Shown here: piece by piece, positions 1 through 45,320 of the stretch
How positions within the stretch are numbered: the first letter of the stretch is position 1
Layout: each line of letters opens with the position of its first letter
Assembly: GCA_002633005.1 (NCBI GenBank)
Contig: NMRA01000133.1
Coordinates: 293,703-357,702 of the forward strand
DNA from: Phoronis australis
Taxonomy: Eukaryota; Phoronida; Phoronidae
DNA: 64,000 nucleotides
Direction: 5' to 3'
Notes under the pieces: model-generated
The model's input: the letters and a program-made list of their open reading frames with translations, nothing else
Database searches by the model: none
Told to the model about the DNA's origin: nothing
Translations under genes and position numbers: made by a program

Positions 1-843
1 TAGGATGTGCTTGTTTTATGAAGATCACTCACATTTTGCCCCTAGCCTATTGAGGAGACAATGACCATGCCTTTCCATTTTGCAAAGTACAACATGCTAC
101 ATATATGCCCTCTACTGGCCACTTTATGGTACCAATAAACAACCCTAGAAGGATACCGTATGCGGTGCAATTATGGGCGCATTTCAACGCTCTGTGTTGC
201 TCTTGTATAATTTACGGTCGTCCTATAAGTAGACATCCTTGTACGTTGTGGCGACAGTTGTGACTATCGCTGCAATCTGACTTCCTGTTTAAGTGACCCA
301 ATGACGCTGTGTTAGCCAAAGAGAGGCACGCATTCATCAACACTACTCATGTATGATACTGTCCCCAGGTTACCTTGTGTCAGTTGTCAGCACTGATCCA
401 ATATTAGCGCACTTGGATGACGATAAAAGCGGGGAGTTGATGGGACGCACTCTTGTTCACATTACAAAGTTTTACATGCTTATACGTCTTTAAGGCACAG
501 AAAAGTGCGAGTCTGCCTTTAATATATATGGTTAATTTTACATGTCTTTCTCAACCTGAATGGATTTTTCAGAATGTTCTCGCTATCCCATTTCTTGTTT
601 TAACATCCTTCTGTTTACTTTTTGTTTATTATTTAAAGTTGTCTTAAAGTTGTAAAATATGTTCTATTGTAAGTCAAAAATGGTGTATTGAATCAAAAAC
701 ACATTAAAATAGTCATATTTTTCAATTATTTTATTTGTAAAAATCAATTGAATGTTTTTCTACATTAAGTTCAAATCAAAGTAAGTAGTTTTCATGATCC
801 ATTGCATTCATTTTTATTGCACATGTTTTTATTAATTTTTCAG
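1..843. other. Intron sequence upstream of the first visible gene 1 exon
   Basis: No exon with SH2 N-terminal motifs is visible on the plus strand, so this appears to be the 3' part of an intron. No repeat or structure worth noting was recognised. Confidence 0.6.
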
Positions 844-9894
<9,051 letters not shown>

Positions 9895-10403
9895 TGCAAA
9901 TTGTATCATCGACTGCTCTCAATGCGAGTGCTATTTCCGTGGCAATTGTTGAGCCATGTGTTGTTTGTGTTGTGAAAGTGAAGGGTAGGAATCTGTGCCA
10001 TAGTGAAAGTAGTGCGAAAGCAAACACGATGTTTTGTCTAACTCCATTTTCATTGTTTCAGCTGACATCAATGATATTAAGCCCATGGGGACTGATGGCT
10101 GTTTTAGTACATGATGAAAAATGTTGCTTTTCGTTTGGCTTTCGTTAAGAACAGATTTAGGAATGTTAAAATGCAAGTAAATGCTAAGCTTTAATTTGAA
10201 AAATACAGTGGTAAAATCTCAGCAATTTTGGACAAAATATATTTGCCAAACTCGCACTTTTTTAATTACTCATCAAGGGCTTGTAACCCGTTGGATGACC
10301 ACAAATTTTCCAATTGTTATCTGTTGATAGTTATGGTATGGTAATTTTGGCAAAGCATTACGTACGTTGGCATTACATATCATTTTCTGAATGTGTGAAA
10401 ACA

Positions 10404-10409
10404 AATAAA
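10404..10409 (+). terminator. Candidate polyadenylation signal of gene 1
   Basis: AATAAA lies about 510 bases after the gene 1 stop codon, in AT-rich sequence with no intervening exon. It is the first canonical signal I noticed downstream. It is a short motif and could occur by chance. Confidence 0.4.
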
Positions 10410-11770
10410 AGAATATTTTAATAACTAGTGCATGTTTTGATCTGACAGTGTTTTGACCCTGAGAGTTGAACACTGTAGACAATACTGCATCATAGACAAG
10501 TCAAGTAATAATGACCTGACAAAAAGCTTCCAAATCGCTGTATTTTTACCCACTTATTTGTACTTGTATCAGTTGATCTTCAGAAATCCGCAAAAATTGG
10601 TCTTTACCTTATTGGGATCAGTCACCAGGGGGCGAGACTGTTTCGTCTGCGAGTTGGCTCACCTAGAACTGTCAAACATGTTATTTATTTCGCCGACTCG
10701 AAGATAGTCTGGAAAAGGGACAATTTACGAGAAAGTGAAGAAGAAATTATCAAAAGAACGTGGTCACCTAGCATTGCTTTTGACACTCGATGTTACGGGT
10801 TATGCTTTTTCGTCTGAGAATGCTGCATGTGGTTAAATTTGCTGATAATCTTACAGGATCTATGTAAGATAATACATGCTAGTCTTGGCTTATAAAGTAA
10901 ATGTTAATGGCATGTTTTGCTGAGGCTGCACAGGGCAGCGCTTTTTAGTCAACGTTGAGTCAGAGGATAGGACAGACATCAAAGATTGGTATTTGCTCAT
11001 TTTCTTCACAAAGGTGTTATTGAAAATATTAGCCCATTTTTTCACAAAAAGTGTCTGAAAATATTTAACATGTTACTCACACTTTATAGTCATTATCATA
11101 ATTGTTATAATTGGCTGATCACAAAGAGAGATGAGGAATGATCATGCAAATAGCACAATAATTCTCTACTTTGAGTATGATAAGCTGAATTATGCCTTAA
11201 TACGTTCATATTAGGATCATCGTGTTGTACAGAATTATTAAGTTTTATGAATAGTGCCTTTGGCTTGCAATGGGAGGCTTTCCCAAAGTAATGACATCTT
11301 GTAACATGCTGCCCTTACGTGGTTCAGTCACTCATGTGTCTGACCTATGTTCCTAGTCACCTACTCAAAAATTGACAAATCACGTGGCATGCTTGAACTG
11401 AACTTTAAGATTCGATTGGTCAATTTGGCATATTTGATAGTCGCCAATACAGGTGATCAGGCGAGAAGATGCCATTGGTTTGGGATAGTGTCTAATTAAT
11501 CGTGGTTGTCTTAGATATTGTTCTCACTCGGAGAATTCGGCAGGAAAGCTGTAACTGTCTTTCATGTTATTGTTTGTAGCATGTGTTTATCATCAGTGTT
11601 TTTTAGATTCTATGCTAATGCTTCTTAATGTTTTGCCACTGCTGAACTGTTTGATCATGTGGGGGGTAATCAAAATCAAACAATTATGTGTTTAGTTACA
11701 CTGTCCAATTGGTACAGATGCACGAGAACAGGGTTCACAGAGAACTGCTGTCACTATCTAAGCCCAAAAT

Positions 11771-12200
11771 GATTTGAAAAATGTCCAAGTTTGGTTAACT
11801 TCAGATCGTATTTTGAAAATGGCGTATGGGTTTCATAGGAATGTTTTCATCTACTTTGCTTCCGGCACTGTTCCTCTGTAACTGTGTTAGGAATTGTTTA
11901 TTAAAATGTTCCGATTTTTCATGAGGGGCTTTCTAAAAATAGAACTTTCATGAGTTTTCTGAAAAAATCAAAAGTCGCATAAAACAATAACGAAACGAGA
12001 ATTTTGAAAACTGTATAAACATTTTAGATTTCATCTTGAACATTTATATCATACGGAATTTAGTCATGTTGTCATTTAGTCATGTTGTCACCTCTGTTTC
12101 ACTGAAAAGACATGGTCACATGACTTAACTTAAGGGAGATTGGTTCAAAATTAAATATCAAAATTCTACAGGCTTTCTATATTCTGACAGCAGAATTTGA
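11771..12200 (+). repeat. Dispersed repeat R2, diverged copy
   Basis: Shares the order of motifs with 1560-1990 and 53625-54060: aaaaatgtccaagtttgg, then acatggtcacatgactta, then attctacaggctttctat. Identity is modest. Confidence 0.45.
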
Positions 12201-12564
12201 ATTTTGATTTTAACCCAGCCATTCATCGGGTCACGTGACCGTGTGTTTTGAAGATGCATTTGCATGCTCCTAACTAGGTTAATGTATAGCATGAACTAAA
12301 TGACAAATTTGAGCATGATCTGTGCTAAATAAAGTGCAGTTGTATTCATTGACAACTTGTAAATGTGAAAACAAAACATTCTGCAAATAGGTGACCTTTG
12401 CACTTATGACATACCTTGGGGGCTCACATAAGCCGCATCATACAGTGTCATGATACTTGCTGGACACGATTGAGTGATTTACAGCAGATCACTTTCGACA
12501 CAAAACTCGTTCTAAAAACATAACGTTAACATCGTCGCTATATGTTGTGCAAGTTCCACTTTAA

Positions 12565-12850
12565 AAAGATACTAAACCCTGTTTTGATCATTTCAACCAA
12601 TCCTCATTCTGTCACCTGCTAATGCATCATTGGCACCAATCTTGAGAGATAAAATGCAGGATTCAACAAAAAACTTGTACTCCCTATGTATTGGTTCTTG
12701 GTGGGTGGTCTTTCTACGTTGTTGTCTTGCAATAGGCTTAAAACATATGTCATACTTGCCCGTCTGAAAGGAATTTTTCAACTTTAGAGAATTGTCGAGG
12801 GCTGTAGAGCATTGTTTTGTTTTGTGGAATTAGATGGGAGTGTCGGGTTT
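12565..12850 (+). repeat. Dispersed repeat R5
   Basis: gatactaaaccctgtttt followed by cattctgtcacctgctaatg and a cttgcccgtctgaaagg-type motif recur at 41495-41840, and in reverse at 18235-18345. It has no coding frame of note. Confidence 0.5.
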
Positions 12851-12924
12851 GATATCATTTTAAATAAAATTTAGCAAAAAATGTACATAGTTAACATAGG
12901 AATGGTATCAATAATTTGACCCAT

Positions 12925-13180
12925 GACCAAATTTCAGTAGATATAAATGTTCAATATGAAATCTCAAAAATGTTTTGGTATGTGCAACTTTTGATTTTTT
13001 TTTAAAAAAAAAACATGAAAGTCACATTTTTGACAGCCCTACATGCACAAGTGGAAGACTTAAAAAACAATTCCTTATGCAGTATAAGACATCGGAACTG
13101 AAAATTTCATTTGAATCCGGCTAGTCATTTCTAACATAGGATGTTACAAAATTAAACAAATTTGGACATTTTTCGTGAGT
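12925..13180 (-). repeat. Dispersed repeat R2, reverse copy
   Basis: Shares atatgaaatctcaaaaatgt and the tail aaatttggacatttttcg with the reversed R2 sequence at 50150-50545. Confidence 0.4.
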
Positions 13181-13684
13181 CCTTCATAAACTTAAAATTT
13201 AATTGATTTCTTAAATTTAAGGTGATAGACAACAATAGTGTGTGATGCGATTTTGATGATTTCTGTACAATTCAAATGCCTGTATCGAATTTTTACGAAC
13301 ATTTCTGTTTGAGTAATTGCTACTTGTGATATACGTCATTCATAATTTCTCATTGAAATTAGTGATGCTATTTGTATTGGAATGAACTTGTAAGTGTTGT
13401 AATATTAACTTTTGTTTCCAGTCAATGATTTATTTTAAAATGCTTTCTCTCGGCACTTTTTGATGTGTAAATGTTAACATTAGACCAGTTACCTTTTGTA
13501 AAATATAATTGCTCATTCCTTCCTGTTGTGGGAAATAACTTTGTGCTTTGATAGATTTGACAGCATTGTTAGTACTAAAGACTGAATGTGTCAATCTCAA
13601 AACGACATGGAAATATCTTGCAAACACCACGCCATCTGTTGTTCACATCACATGACCTAATGACTATAAGTCTGAAAAGATTTC

Positions 13685-13738
13685 TGCCCCCGACCGGGAC
13701 TCGAACCCAGGACCTTCTGCTAACCTACATGGCAGATA
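13685..13738 (-). repeat. tRNA-like SINE fragment
   Basis: On the minus strand it contains a good B-box (ggttcgagtcc) and a T-arm-like end; the 5' tRNA half is absent. Confidence 0.5.
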
Positions 13739-15449
13739 GAGGTTAATGACCTTTGTGGTGTCTGAGAATTGATGAAGTTATACGCATACATACATAAGTG
13801 CCAGAACAGTGAGGTATGCACCTTAGTTCCTGAACTTTCTCTCTAGATCTGTTCCTGCCCAACCAGTTGATTTAGTTCAAGTCATCTTCGTCTTGGCTTA
13901 CCTCGTTCACCCCCTTTCCAAATGATAGCATCCAAGATTGCGAAGGCAGTTTCTTCTTACACCCTTGTCCAGGTGGTACGTTCCAGGATTGAGAAAACAA
14001 TTCAACTCTTGGGGATTGTAAAACTCTCTGTAGATTTCCTTGTGTGCCCCTGGGTGTTATCAAGCTCATAATTATGTTCCAATTTACCTGTCACAAACAA
14101 GATGAAAACAAACCTGTACATGTGCTACCATATTTCTGTTTTTCACTTGAAGCATCTATTTGTGGCTACGTAACCACTCCCAATATTCATGACTTCTAGT
14201 AGCCTGTCTAGTGCCCATATTGTTGTGAATGCCTCTCTACGCTGAATTTCTGCTCCCAAAACCCACGCGGATTCAGTTACCAGCATTACCAGATTTGTGC
14301 AGGTAAAGTTTTGTATAAGATCTGCCCTTTAAATAAATAATTAATTTTTCACTGTCCCACGTTTGTATAATTTTCCCCTCCAAGTGCGCCTTAATAGATA
14401 TGTTTGTGTAGCTTATGCTAGAAGTGATGTGAGTGGACACTTTCTGTGAGGCACAGGTTTGAAAAATGAGCTGGGTCTTCTACCAGTCCCTGATTTATGC
14501 TGTTTGTTGGCCAAAGCAGCAAGTAGAACTTTCAATTTCTAAGTGTTGTCTCTAACCGGTGCAATTATGGTAGTTTTTTGTCCAGTATTCATTACTTGTC
14601 TTCTTAATTGGTTATGTAATTAGACAACACAATGAAGCTGTTGTTAGATTCAGCAGAGGGTTGCAGTTTTGTGTCACTGTTCTAGACAGGATTCCAGACC
14701 AACTAATATTATTGCAAATATTGAGGTTAGTTTTCAGTTTGTGGTAGTGTTGGGGGTTTTGTACATTTCTGCGCTGCATCTCTGTTCACTGAACTGTAAC
14801 TCTTCACCTGTCTTATCCTTAAAAAAATTCTTCATACCTCATTATTAGGATGAACGCACACTCACCTAATTTTGAACACCCAAGTCACTGTCCTGCATCA
14901 AATGACATTTGGTCAGAATTTGATTATTTGAATCGATCATGTTTTGGAAATGTATATTGTCAACATTCTGCTGGCTATTGTTTTTTGCAGGTCTGATTAG
15001 CATTATTGTTGTTTGTGATGACTAGTGGTCAATTTCACATGGTATTCTGTCTTCCTTGTGCATCTGTTGGTTAGTTTACCTTTGTTAAAATTGAATTGAG
15101 AATGTATACTTTAAGTAATGTAACATTTTTAGACTGATTTACATCATTTCTGGGACATCTGTATATTTGTCTTGGGTTATCTTTATGCTTTGACTTTAAA
15201 ATGTAATCACCACTGACTTGGCAAATATAAAACTGTAACTAGAGACAGTCTTTTTCATTTTCTGGATTTTCTTATCTTCTGACATGATGTCAATACCGTT
15301 GTTTTTTTCATTCTTGAGTGGGGGTGTATACATAATTGTAAAATCCTCTTGCAAGAAAGTGTTTTCAATTACCCCCTTAACATAATGACAGAAAAAGGGA
15401 ATTATTTTTTGTCAAATAACACATTAAAAATGAGCAAATACTGAATTAT

Positions 15450-15694
15450 GGTAAAGTGTCACCAGTTTAGGTCACAATATGGCGGACAAGTGAAATTTAT
15501 GTTTTCATTTGTTTAATAAAAGACAAGTAGCACCAAATAGATGCTGTACCATTTTAGCGGTCCATGTCATAGCTATCTTCAGACGTTGTTTCCAGCAATT
15601 GTGGACACTCAAAATAATATTAAAAGCTTTTGAAAAATGAAAAAAGACCAGTTTTGACAATTATTTTTGTCCGAAATTGGTGAGATTTTACTGT
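15450..15694. mobile_element. R6 MITE-like element
   Basis: Left end ggtaaagtgtcaccagttta and right end attggtgagattttactg are inverted repeats with a few mismatches, enclosing about 245 bp. Same end sequence at 25990, 39171 and 56999. Confidence 0.55.
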
Positions 15695-16828
15695 AATGTT
15701 ACTTCAAAACTCCGCAATACTGTTGACCCAAACAGTAAACATTTGTATGATAATTATTGTTTGTAGCTCTGTAGTCGGTCACAAAAACGGAAAATGACAA
15801 TTCTGTGTGCAATAACTGAAAAAATTTTCACAGTTCTTTTAAGTCGGCCATCCTTTGGAAATTGAATATTTTGACTAAGCTTCGTTTTGTGAAATTTTCA
15901 AGAAGAATCAATGGTAAATGTGCCACTCACCAGCACCTTGACATAAGTGCTGCTCCGCCTCTGAATATCGCCAACTGCAGTGCATTTAAACCAGCGGAAC
16001 ACTTTCTTTGGTAAACATGCAGCTGTGGAACTTAACCTGCCTTCATAACTGTGCAGAGCTTGGACCCCCAATGATTTCCAGTAGCAGCCATGCTTATGTG
16101 CTAAAGCCTCTCATTTCTGTCTACTACATCATCAGTAATCTTATCTTGTTTTGTTAAAGCTTTCCGTTGATTTCACCCTGGTTACTCCGTCAAGAGGACT
16201 GGATTACACCAAACTCTTGCATATCCATGTCAGAAAGCACAACTGAAACTGCACCAAGTTTGTAATCTACTTCCTTTCTCATATGACATAGTAAGGGTGA
16301 TTGCACGCATCACAGCATCCAGGTATGGCAATATCTATTAAGTTTGTTTGTTATGTGACATCCTGATGTGATTACAAAGGGAGCCATTGTGTACTAAGGT
16401 TATTCCTTGTACTGCAGGTTCACTCTTGTGACCTTGAAAGAGTTGGTCAACATTGGGATATTGTAGTCAGGGATTTTCAATAGATCTGTTATGTCAGTCT
16501 TAAGGTTATACAAATGGATCTCCCCTTGAGGAAGCATGATGATCTGAGCATTTCCTTGTTTGTCGTCAGAGATAAAATCATTTTTAAGGCTATGGTCCAA
16601 TCTCTATGATGATTAACCTGAGATAAATGCGGGGGTAAGTAACAGCAAGTTAGTCTCATTGATATTGACCAAGAAAGCCTTAGGTTTTGCTCGCTGTGTG
16701 TTTTGAGCGGCTTTGTGTAAACCTTCCTTCTGCAAACAATAACTTGATTTAGTGCACTTTCTGGTCTCAACTTGTTCCTTACCAGATCAGAAATAAGCGA
16801 TTTGAGGCTTAGGGCTTCAAAGGGTAAG

Positions 16829-17075
16829 ATCATGGTAGCAATCCTATGTAGACACCCCCACCAGTCGAGATTGGCAACTGAATAGGTTTGTATACCTCAT
16901 AATTTGTGGGCAATGATCAAAGACACCATGCTGTTGTAGTTAATTAAATCGCCTCAGGCTGCTGATTTTATCGTTCACTAGATAATCGGACCTATCATAA
17001 TCACTGTGGAGACGAAAATAGAATTTTTAAATTTTTGTTTTGAAAGTTTTTAAATAGCATATTTAAATAGCTTTC
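16829..17075 (-). mobile_element. R1 MITE-like element, truncated
   Basis: Shares ccagtcgagattggcaact, aaagacaccatgctgttgt and aaatcgcctcaggctgctg with the other R1 copies; the distal half is missing. Confidence 0.55.
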
Positions 17076-17950
17076 GTATGGTGCCATGTTGAAAGTGTAT
17101 GGCGAATATTTGTAATGACTCTGATCTACCTCCACTGCTGATCTGAGTCAGAAAATGTCGAGACCAGTTGCCTGTGACCGCACTCACTTAATGTTATTAC
17201 GCAAGAAACTATACCAGATTGAATGGAAAACAAGCTTGGCAAACTATAGAAAGATAAATTTATTTTAGGGTAGTCTTTTTATTACTTGTTCTCTACAAAT
17301 GTTGTCTGTTAATGAACACAGCGACTGGTTTCCCTCGGCACTAACATCTGAGTTTTGCCAATCATCTCATTTTTTTTCTAAACTCTACTCAAGCTGTTCT
17401 CTTTTCAAGATCATTTTAGTGTTTTGTTTCTGTGATTGTCATTCTTCAACACGAGGCTCAGGTTATTTCCAGTTATTGTGTTTTATTCAACTTTTCATTA
17501 TTTCTCCAAGTGAGGTTTTTATGACATGCGTCACTGCATCAACTGTGGCCAAGCTGCTCCAAAAGTTCCTGTATGTAAGGTCCTGATGAGTTAGCCTAAT
17601 GAGGTCGTTACTAAGCTTATAATGGGTAAAGATATGGTTCAGATATAGATTGTGACTAGAAGGGATGCTGATAAAGGCAGTGCTTATTTTTGACAAACCT
17701 GATATTTAGCCAAAGTCAGTATTGACTGACTAAATTCACCATCATTCAATCATACAAAAAAGTTGAATAGCCCTTTAAAAGGATATCAAGCCCGGTTTTG
17801 GTCTATTGACAAATACCAGAAACAACTTTTCTATCCACTTCTTAGAAACAAAAAAGCATGCTCCAGCTGTAACTCTCAAGAACTGTCGAAAGTTTGAGTA
17901 CAGTTTGAAACCTTTCAAAGTCTGCTATATATAAAAAATAATTGCAGGTG

Positions 17951-17973
17951 GTCTGATACACGTTGTATCAGAC
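17951..17973. repeat. Short perfect palindrome
   Basis: gtctgataca and tgtatcagac flank a 3-base centre. Intergenic, function unknown. Confidence 0.6.
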
Positions 17974-18234
17974 GTGCGCAAGCCTCGCATGTGGGCCCAT
18001 TGCACTGATCACCTGGGAATATTTTTATGCTTTATTGATATATGGTTAAAACCGAGCTGAGGAGCTAGAAACCTGGCTCAAGGGTTTAGCAGTGTGACCT
18101 GGTGGGACATGAACAAGTCTGCTATATGGGTAAGCATGACCTACGCTTTTAGTGAATTACACGGCAACTATGGGAAGATACCACCCACCGAGGACGGCAT
18201 AAGGTCCAGTTTGTGAGACGGGTATGAGTTTTTA

Positions 18235-18345
18235 GTTGGTTCCTGCTTTTACCTTTCCAGACTGACGCCAATGATGCATTAGCAGGTGACAGAACGAGGA
18301 TTGGTTGAAATCTTAAAAACGGGGTTTAGTGTCCTTTTAAATTCA
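18235..18345 (-). repeat. R5 fragment, reverse
   Basis: Contains gatgcattagcaggtgacag and aaaacggggtttagtgtcc, the reverse of the R5 start at 12565. Confidence 0.45.
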
Positions 18346-19064
18346 ATTGTCTAACAGGGATGTCTGGTCATATCTAATCTCTAATAATTATGTCATAAAC
18401 TATGTGATTATTGGTAGTCATGATACAGAAAACAGTCGGATACGCCTGTAACGAGAGTTTTACTCCATTTGGGTTTTGTGCATAGGTAGGTCTCCTCAAA
18501 ATGTTTTTCAATTTTTCGGACCAGTGCAAGTCTGTTGTAGCCATCATTGCAGACAATTGATCATTTGAATTTGACAGGTGTTTGTTGCTGTGGATCATGT
18601 TCAATATTGCTGTTATCCGTGGTTCCTTTCTGATTTATAATTTGTATTTTAGCCTGTTTGAATTAATTTTCTTAATTTTTTACTTTTTCTTAATAAAGTA
18701 CTACTGAAAACCGGGCATTAAGTCCAAGAGCCAAACTTATGATTTTGGCCACTCATCACAATAAAATTGGTCTCATTAAGTTGTTCCGTTCTAAGATGAG
18801 AAGCTGAACTTCTAGGTTTACAAAGAAGTGTCATGCATTCAGAACATGATCTGTGCATAAAATGACCTGCTCTGACTGTTGAGCCAACTTGCCGAGTTTC
18901 AAGGAATTAGAAACTTCTGGAATCTCATCCAGTTTCAATAAGTGATCTAAATGAAAAGTTGTTTTTGTAAGTATTGATTGATGGCCCTGTTAATGAGTGT
19001 TAATTCTACAAAATGGTCATTCTAGAGGTTGTGAAAAGGGCCCGTGGAGCACCGTCTCGTGAGT

Positions 19065-43118
<24,054 letters not shown>

Positions 43119-43834
43119 TAACGCTCCTCTGATCTCAAAGACTGACCCTGACAAAACATCAGGGGTTAATTGTTTTAACTAAGGTCACTCACCTAGTCGT
43201 AGACTGGATGCAGATGGATGCAGCCATGTGATTGCAAATGCAACTATGTATTCAGGTTGGAAGAACCTGAGTGGGCACAGACTGTGGCATTCTGTCAGTG
43301 GTCTTCATTATGATGACAGCATGTCACACCAATTCACATAGACTAATGGGTTTGCATGCAGAATGCAAGAACCCTCAGTGGCCAATGCCGTTTTATCATT
43401 GTGTCCAAACCGGCGGAACAATACTGAAAACATTTAGTGAAGGAAATAATATGGAGATAACTCAGGGCTGCTTCAAAGATATTAAGTCGTCGCTTGACCT
43501 TCAGGAAGTGATAAGGTCCGTGTGGCGTAGGTGGGCTCAAACATGGTGTGATACCTTTTACTCAACACCTTGACAACTAAAGATTAACTAGCTTTAACCT
43601 ATCACCAATGGTCAAAATCAACCACCTTGCCTAAAAGTTCATGACCTCGTACCTTTGTTCAAGGACATTTTCTTTCGACATGAGAGCAGTAATGTTGCTT
43701 CCTTCCTACACTTCTACTCCTGTCATTACATTGTTACTGTATTTGCGCTGTAGTCTTAGATTGGTTCTATAGTCAGTTGAAGCCCCCTCTGTTGGCTTAA
43801 GAGCTACAAGTATCTGATTGTCATTCCATATCCA
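43119..43834 (+). other. Presumed 3' untranslated region of gene 2
   Basis: Directly follows the TGA of gene 2. I saw no canonical AATAAA in this stretch, so the transcript end is not placed. No coding sequence supported. Confidence 0.45.
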
Positions 43835-44196
43835 CATGTCAAGGTACCTAAACTACGCGGTCAACGGACTCATAAACACGGGAACGGACTCACAAAACAC
43901 GATCCATGCACCCAAATACACGGGACACGGACTCATATTCACGACTCGGAGGAAACACGGTTTACGGACAAATGAAGATGTCAGCTGACCCAGGAAGCCG
44001 ATGAATCCGTGACCCGTATTTGACGGTCCGTTAACTGTGTTTCCTCGTGAATATGAGGCCGTATCCCGTGGATTTGGGTGCGTGGATCGTGTTTTGCGAG
44101 TCCGTTCCCATGTTTGTGAGTCAGTGGACGGTGTTTGCAGGTCCGTGAGTTGTGTTCATGAGTCCCTTGACTGTGTAGTTTAGGTACCTTGACATG
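43835..44196. mobile_element. 362-bp foldback element
   Basis: The outer 22 bases catgtcaaggtacctaaact... at 43835-43856 and their inverse at 44175-44196 match perfectly. Further in, arms such as ggaacggactcacaaaacac and gtgttttgcgagtccgttcc continue the pairing with mismatches almost to the centre. Nearly the whole element is one long imperfect hairpin. Confidence 0.8.
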
Positions 44197-44993
44197 CCAG
44201 CAACTTTTAAGTCAATGCCAATAACTTTACAAGCAGCCTGTAACAAGGGATTATAATCCAGTGTTACAGGCTGGTTGTATACAATTATTGGCATTTTTAC
44301 TGCAGCTTAAACTACTTTCTGATAGTGGGCATGCAATTATTTCAAATGAATATTTGAGAAAAGACAAAGGATATGATTAGTGTAGCTGTCTAGAGAAACA
44401 GTGGATATGAATGACCTATAAATGTGATTCATGTCATGCTATGTTGAAAGTGTTTTGGTCAGTAAGTGAAATCAAGAACTCATGGACTTTTAATAGTCAT
44501 CGCAACTCCTCACAACACACAGGTATATTTCAGTGAAATTGCAGAATTGTGAAACTCCCCAGAAATGTGAAATGTTAACTCCACTCTATGGGAGCAATCA
44601 CTGGAGTTTGCAATGAGCAACACACGTATTCAAATCAACTACGCCATCTGGTGTTCACTCCCTAAACCTAGTGGTAACTCTGATGACTCTATGGGAGAGA
44701 TGTTAAAGGAACAGGTAGAGGAAGTTGCAATGGATCGATAGACCCGACTTCCCTAATGGGAAAGCAACGTTAATTTAATGAGACGGGCCATTTGGCAAAT
44801 CTTACGCTAACAAGGTTTGCACGCAAGTGAATGAGAAAGCCTGTACTGTTTACCCCAGAGCATTCTACGAAGTCCTTGGCAGTAAAGGTTTTATGGGGCT
44901 GTCACAGATTGAAGTGAGATACCCACTATTCATGGGGTGAATGGCTTAACGTGCTGGATGAGATAATTGCAGAAGTAAACTAACACGCCTTAT

Positions 44994-45320
44994 TAGTGCA
45001 CCTTCTGACTAGTGCAAGTTTGGACTAGTGCACCTTCGGACTAGTGCACCTTCGGACTGGTGCACCTTCGGACTGGTGCACCTTCGGACTGGTGCACCTT
45101 CGGACTGGTGCACCTTCGGACTGGTGCACCTTCGGACTGGAGCACCTTCGGACTGGTGCACCTTCGGACTGGTGCACCTTCGGACTGGTGCACATTCGGA
45201 CCGATGCACCTTCGGACTGGTGCACCTTCGGACTGGTGCACCTTCGGACTAGTGCATTTTCCGACTAGTGCACCTTCGGACTAGTGCATTTTTGGACTAG
45301 TGCACCTTCGGACTAGTGCA
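44994..45320 (+). repeat. 16-bp tandem array
   Basis: About twenty units related to gtgcaccttcggactg. Units with ggtgcacc fill the centre and tagtgcac types the edges. Because 16 is not a multiple of three, open frames run through it in several frames on both strands; none is taken as a gene. Confidence 0.93.

Larger units (their letters stand above)
9895..19064. other. Intergenic region between the two Tec genes
   Basis: About 9.2 kb holding the gene 1 3' untranslated region, then repeats (R2, R5, R6, a tRNA-like SINE piece, a truncated R1) and unassigned AT-rich sequence. No exon with recognised motifs was found. The gene 2 promoter should lie near its right end; I could not recognise a core promoter. 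Confidence 0.55.

Noticed and set aside
43271-43573. 100-codon frame after gene 2
   Set aside because: Follows the gene 2 stop codon in the presumed 3' untranslated region; no domain, no splice link.
44994-45284. Several overlapping 60-74 codon frames on both strands
   Set aside because: They are the 16-bp satellite read in successive frames; no start context, splice signal or non-repeat sequence supports them.
44994-45320. CRISPR array
   Set aside because: Units are contiguous with no unique spacers, and the sequence is animal nuclear DNA.
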